Shown: piece after piece, positions 20,051-20,693 of the stretch | How positions within the stretch are numbered: position 1 is the stretch's first letter | Layout: every line of letters starts with the position of its first letter | From: Reticulitermes lucifugus | Taxonomy: Eukaryota; Arthropoda; Insecta; Blattodea; Rhinotermitidae | Reading direction: 5' to 3' | NCBI GenBank assembly: GCA_026260175.1 | Contig: JAKCWW010000341.1 | Coordinates: forward strand, 842 to 21,534 | Length of the DNA: 20,693 nt | Position numbers and translations under genes: made by a program | Notes under the pieces: model-generated | What the model saw: the letters and a program-made list of their open reading frames with translations, nothing else | Databases searched by the model: none | Told to the model about the DNA's origin: nothing

Positions 20051-20693
20051 TGTGCAAGACATTAATGCTCTCTCTCCATACCCAATTTCATGTGCCTAGG
20101 CCCAATAGTTTATTAATTATCTCCATCAAACTCAAAAGTTTAAGAAAATTGTTGACATAGCCACCCAAAAATATAACCACCATTTCAATACACTAAACTG
20201 TCCTTACTGTTGCTTACAACTCTAAAAGTTCACAAACCCACTGCGTGTTATTACTCTTTGTAGGAACTTGGGCATCCTCCAATGGCATGTGAAGTTTGGA
20301 AAACTTCAGTCATAAAGTAAAGGGGGGTGGGGGGCAGGACACACCAACAGGTAGTTGGTCACCTTATAAGCCTACTTCTTTCTCTTTCTGGAAGGAAAGG
20401 AGGCTAAAAATTAAGCTGCATTTACACCAAGGTGGTACTGCGGGAGGTTTGGTATAATGTCAAAGCATTTACAAATTACTTGCAGAAACTAATTTGCCTG
20501 TGGCTACAAATCACCATGATCACAGTAATAATGATTATATTAGTAAGGAAGTTTTAATTATTACCAAAAGACTGTCCATTTACATATATTGTGATCTCTA
20601 AGCAAACCTGATTTATACTTCAGTAAAAACTGATAACCTGGTGACTGTACTACTACACATTCCCTAAATACCCTGCTGTATTCCAGTATGGAT

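Overview
This is eukaryotic nuclear DNA from an arthropod, most likely an insect. A cockroach or termite (Blattodea) is my best guess. The evidence is AT-rich intergenic sequence full of microsatellites, mariner, jockey and hAT-type transposon relics, and dispersed repeats whose conceptual translations I remember from termite, cockroach and other insect gene models. The lineage call is an inference. There are no operons, phage genes or CRISPR arrays.

Only one host protein-coding segment is convincing: an exon on the minus strand (about 18838-19031) encoding two C-terminal C2H2 zinc fingers of a zfh1/ZEB transcription factor. Everything before it in gene order (19034 to the window end) is intron. 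The other roughly 18 kb lie 3' of the visible stop codon and hold no other host gene that I can recognise. That stretch must be 3' UTR, further intron or intergenic DNA.

Layout by position. 1-545: C-terminal end of a jockey-like reverse transcriptase, with its 3' region to about 760. 772-1090: a SINE-like unit with a tRNA-type B box and a (TTGG)5 tail. 1091-1340: GC-richer unassigned DNA. 1940-2830: decayed mariner on the minus strand. 2940-9550: AT-rich DNA with microsatellites and a 35-bp minisatellite (8163-8451). 9551-10105: pieces of two dispersed insect repeats. 10600-11828: decayed mariner on the plus strand with recognisable terminal repeats. 13820-14905: a 1.09-kb imperfect inverted repeat carrying hammerhead-like motifs in each arm. 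15885-16065: a second foldback repeat. 18423-18706: a pogo/Tigger-like MITE nested in a third inverted repeat. 18788-19031: the zfh1 exon, whose 3' splice site adjoins a perfect 70-bp tandem duplication (19049-19189). 19308-19605: an hAT-like MITE. 19843-19887: a piggyBac-like mini-hairpin.

The elements do not form a pathway. The window is the repeat-rich 3' flank and intron of a developmental regulator. The points most worth a second look are the exon end (a stop codon followed by an open shifted frame that runs to a strong splice donor), the duplication beside the acceptor, and the long inverted repeat with hammerhead-like motifs. I did not find evidence for an undescribed biological system.
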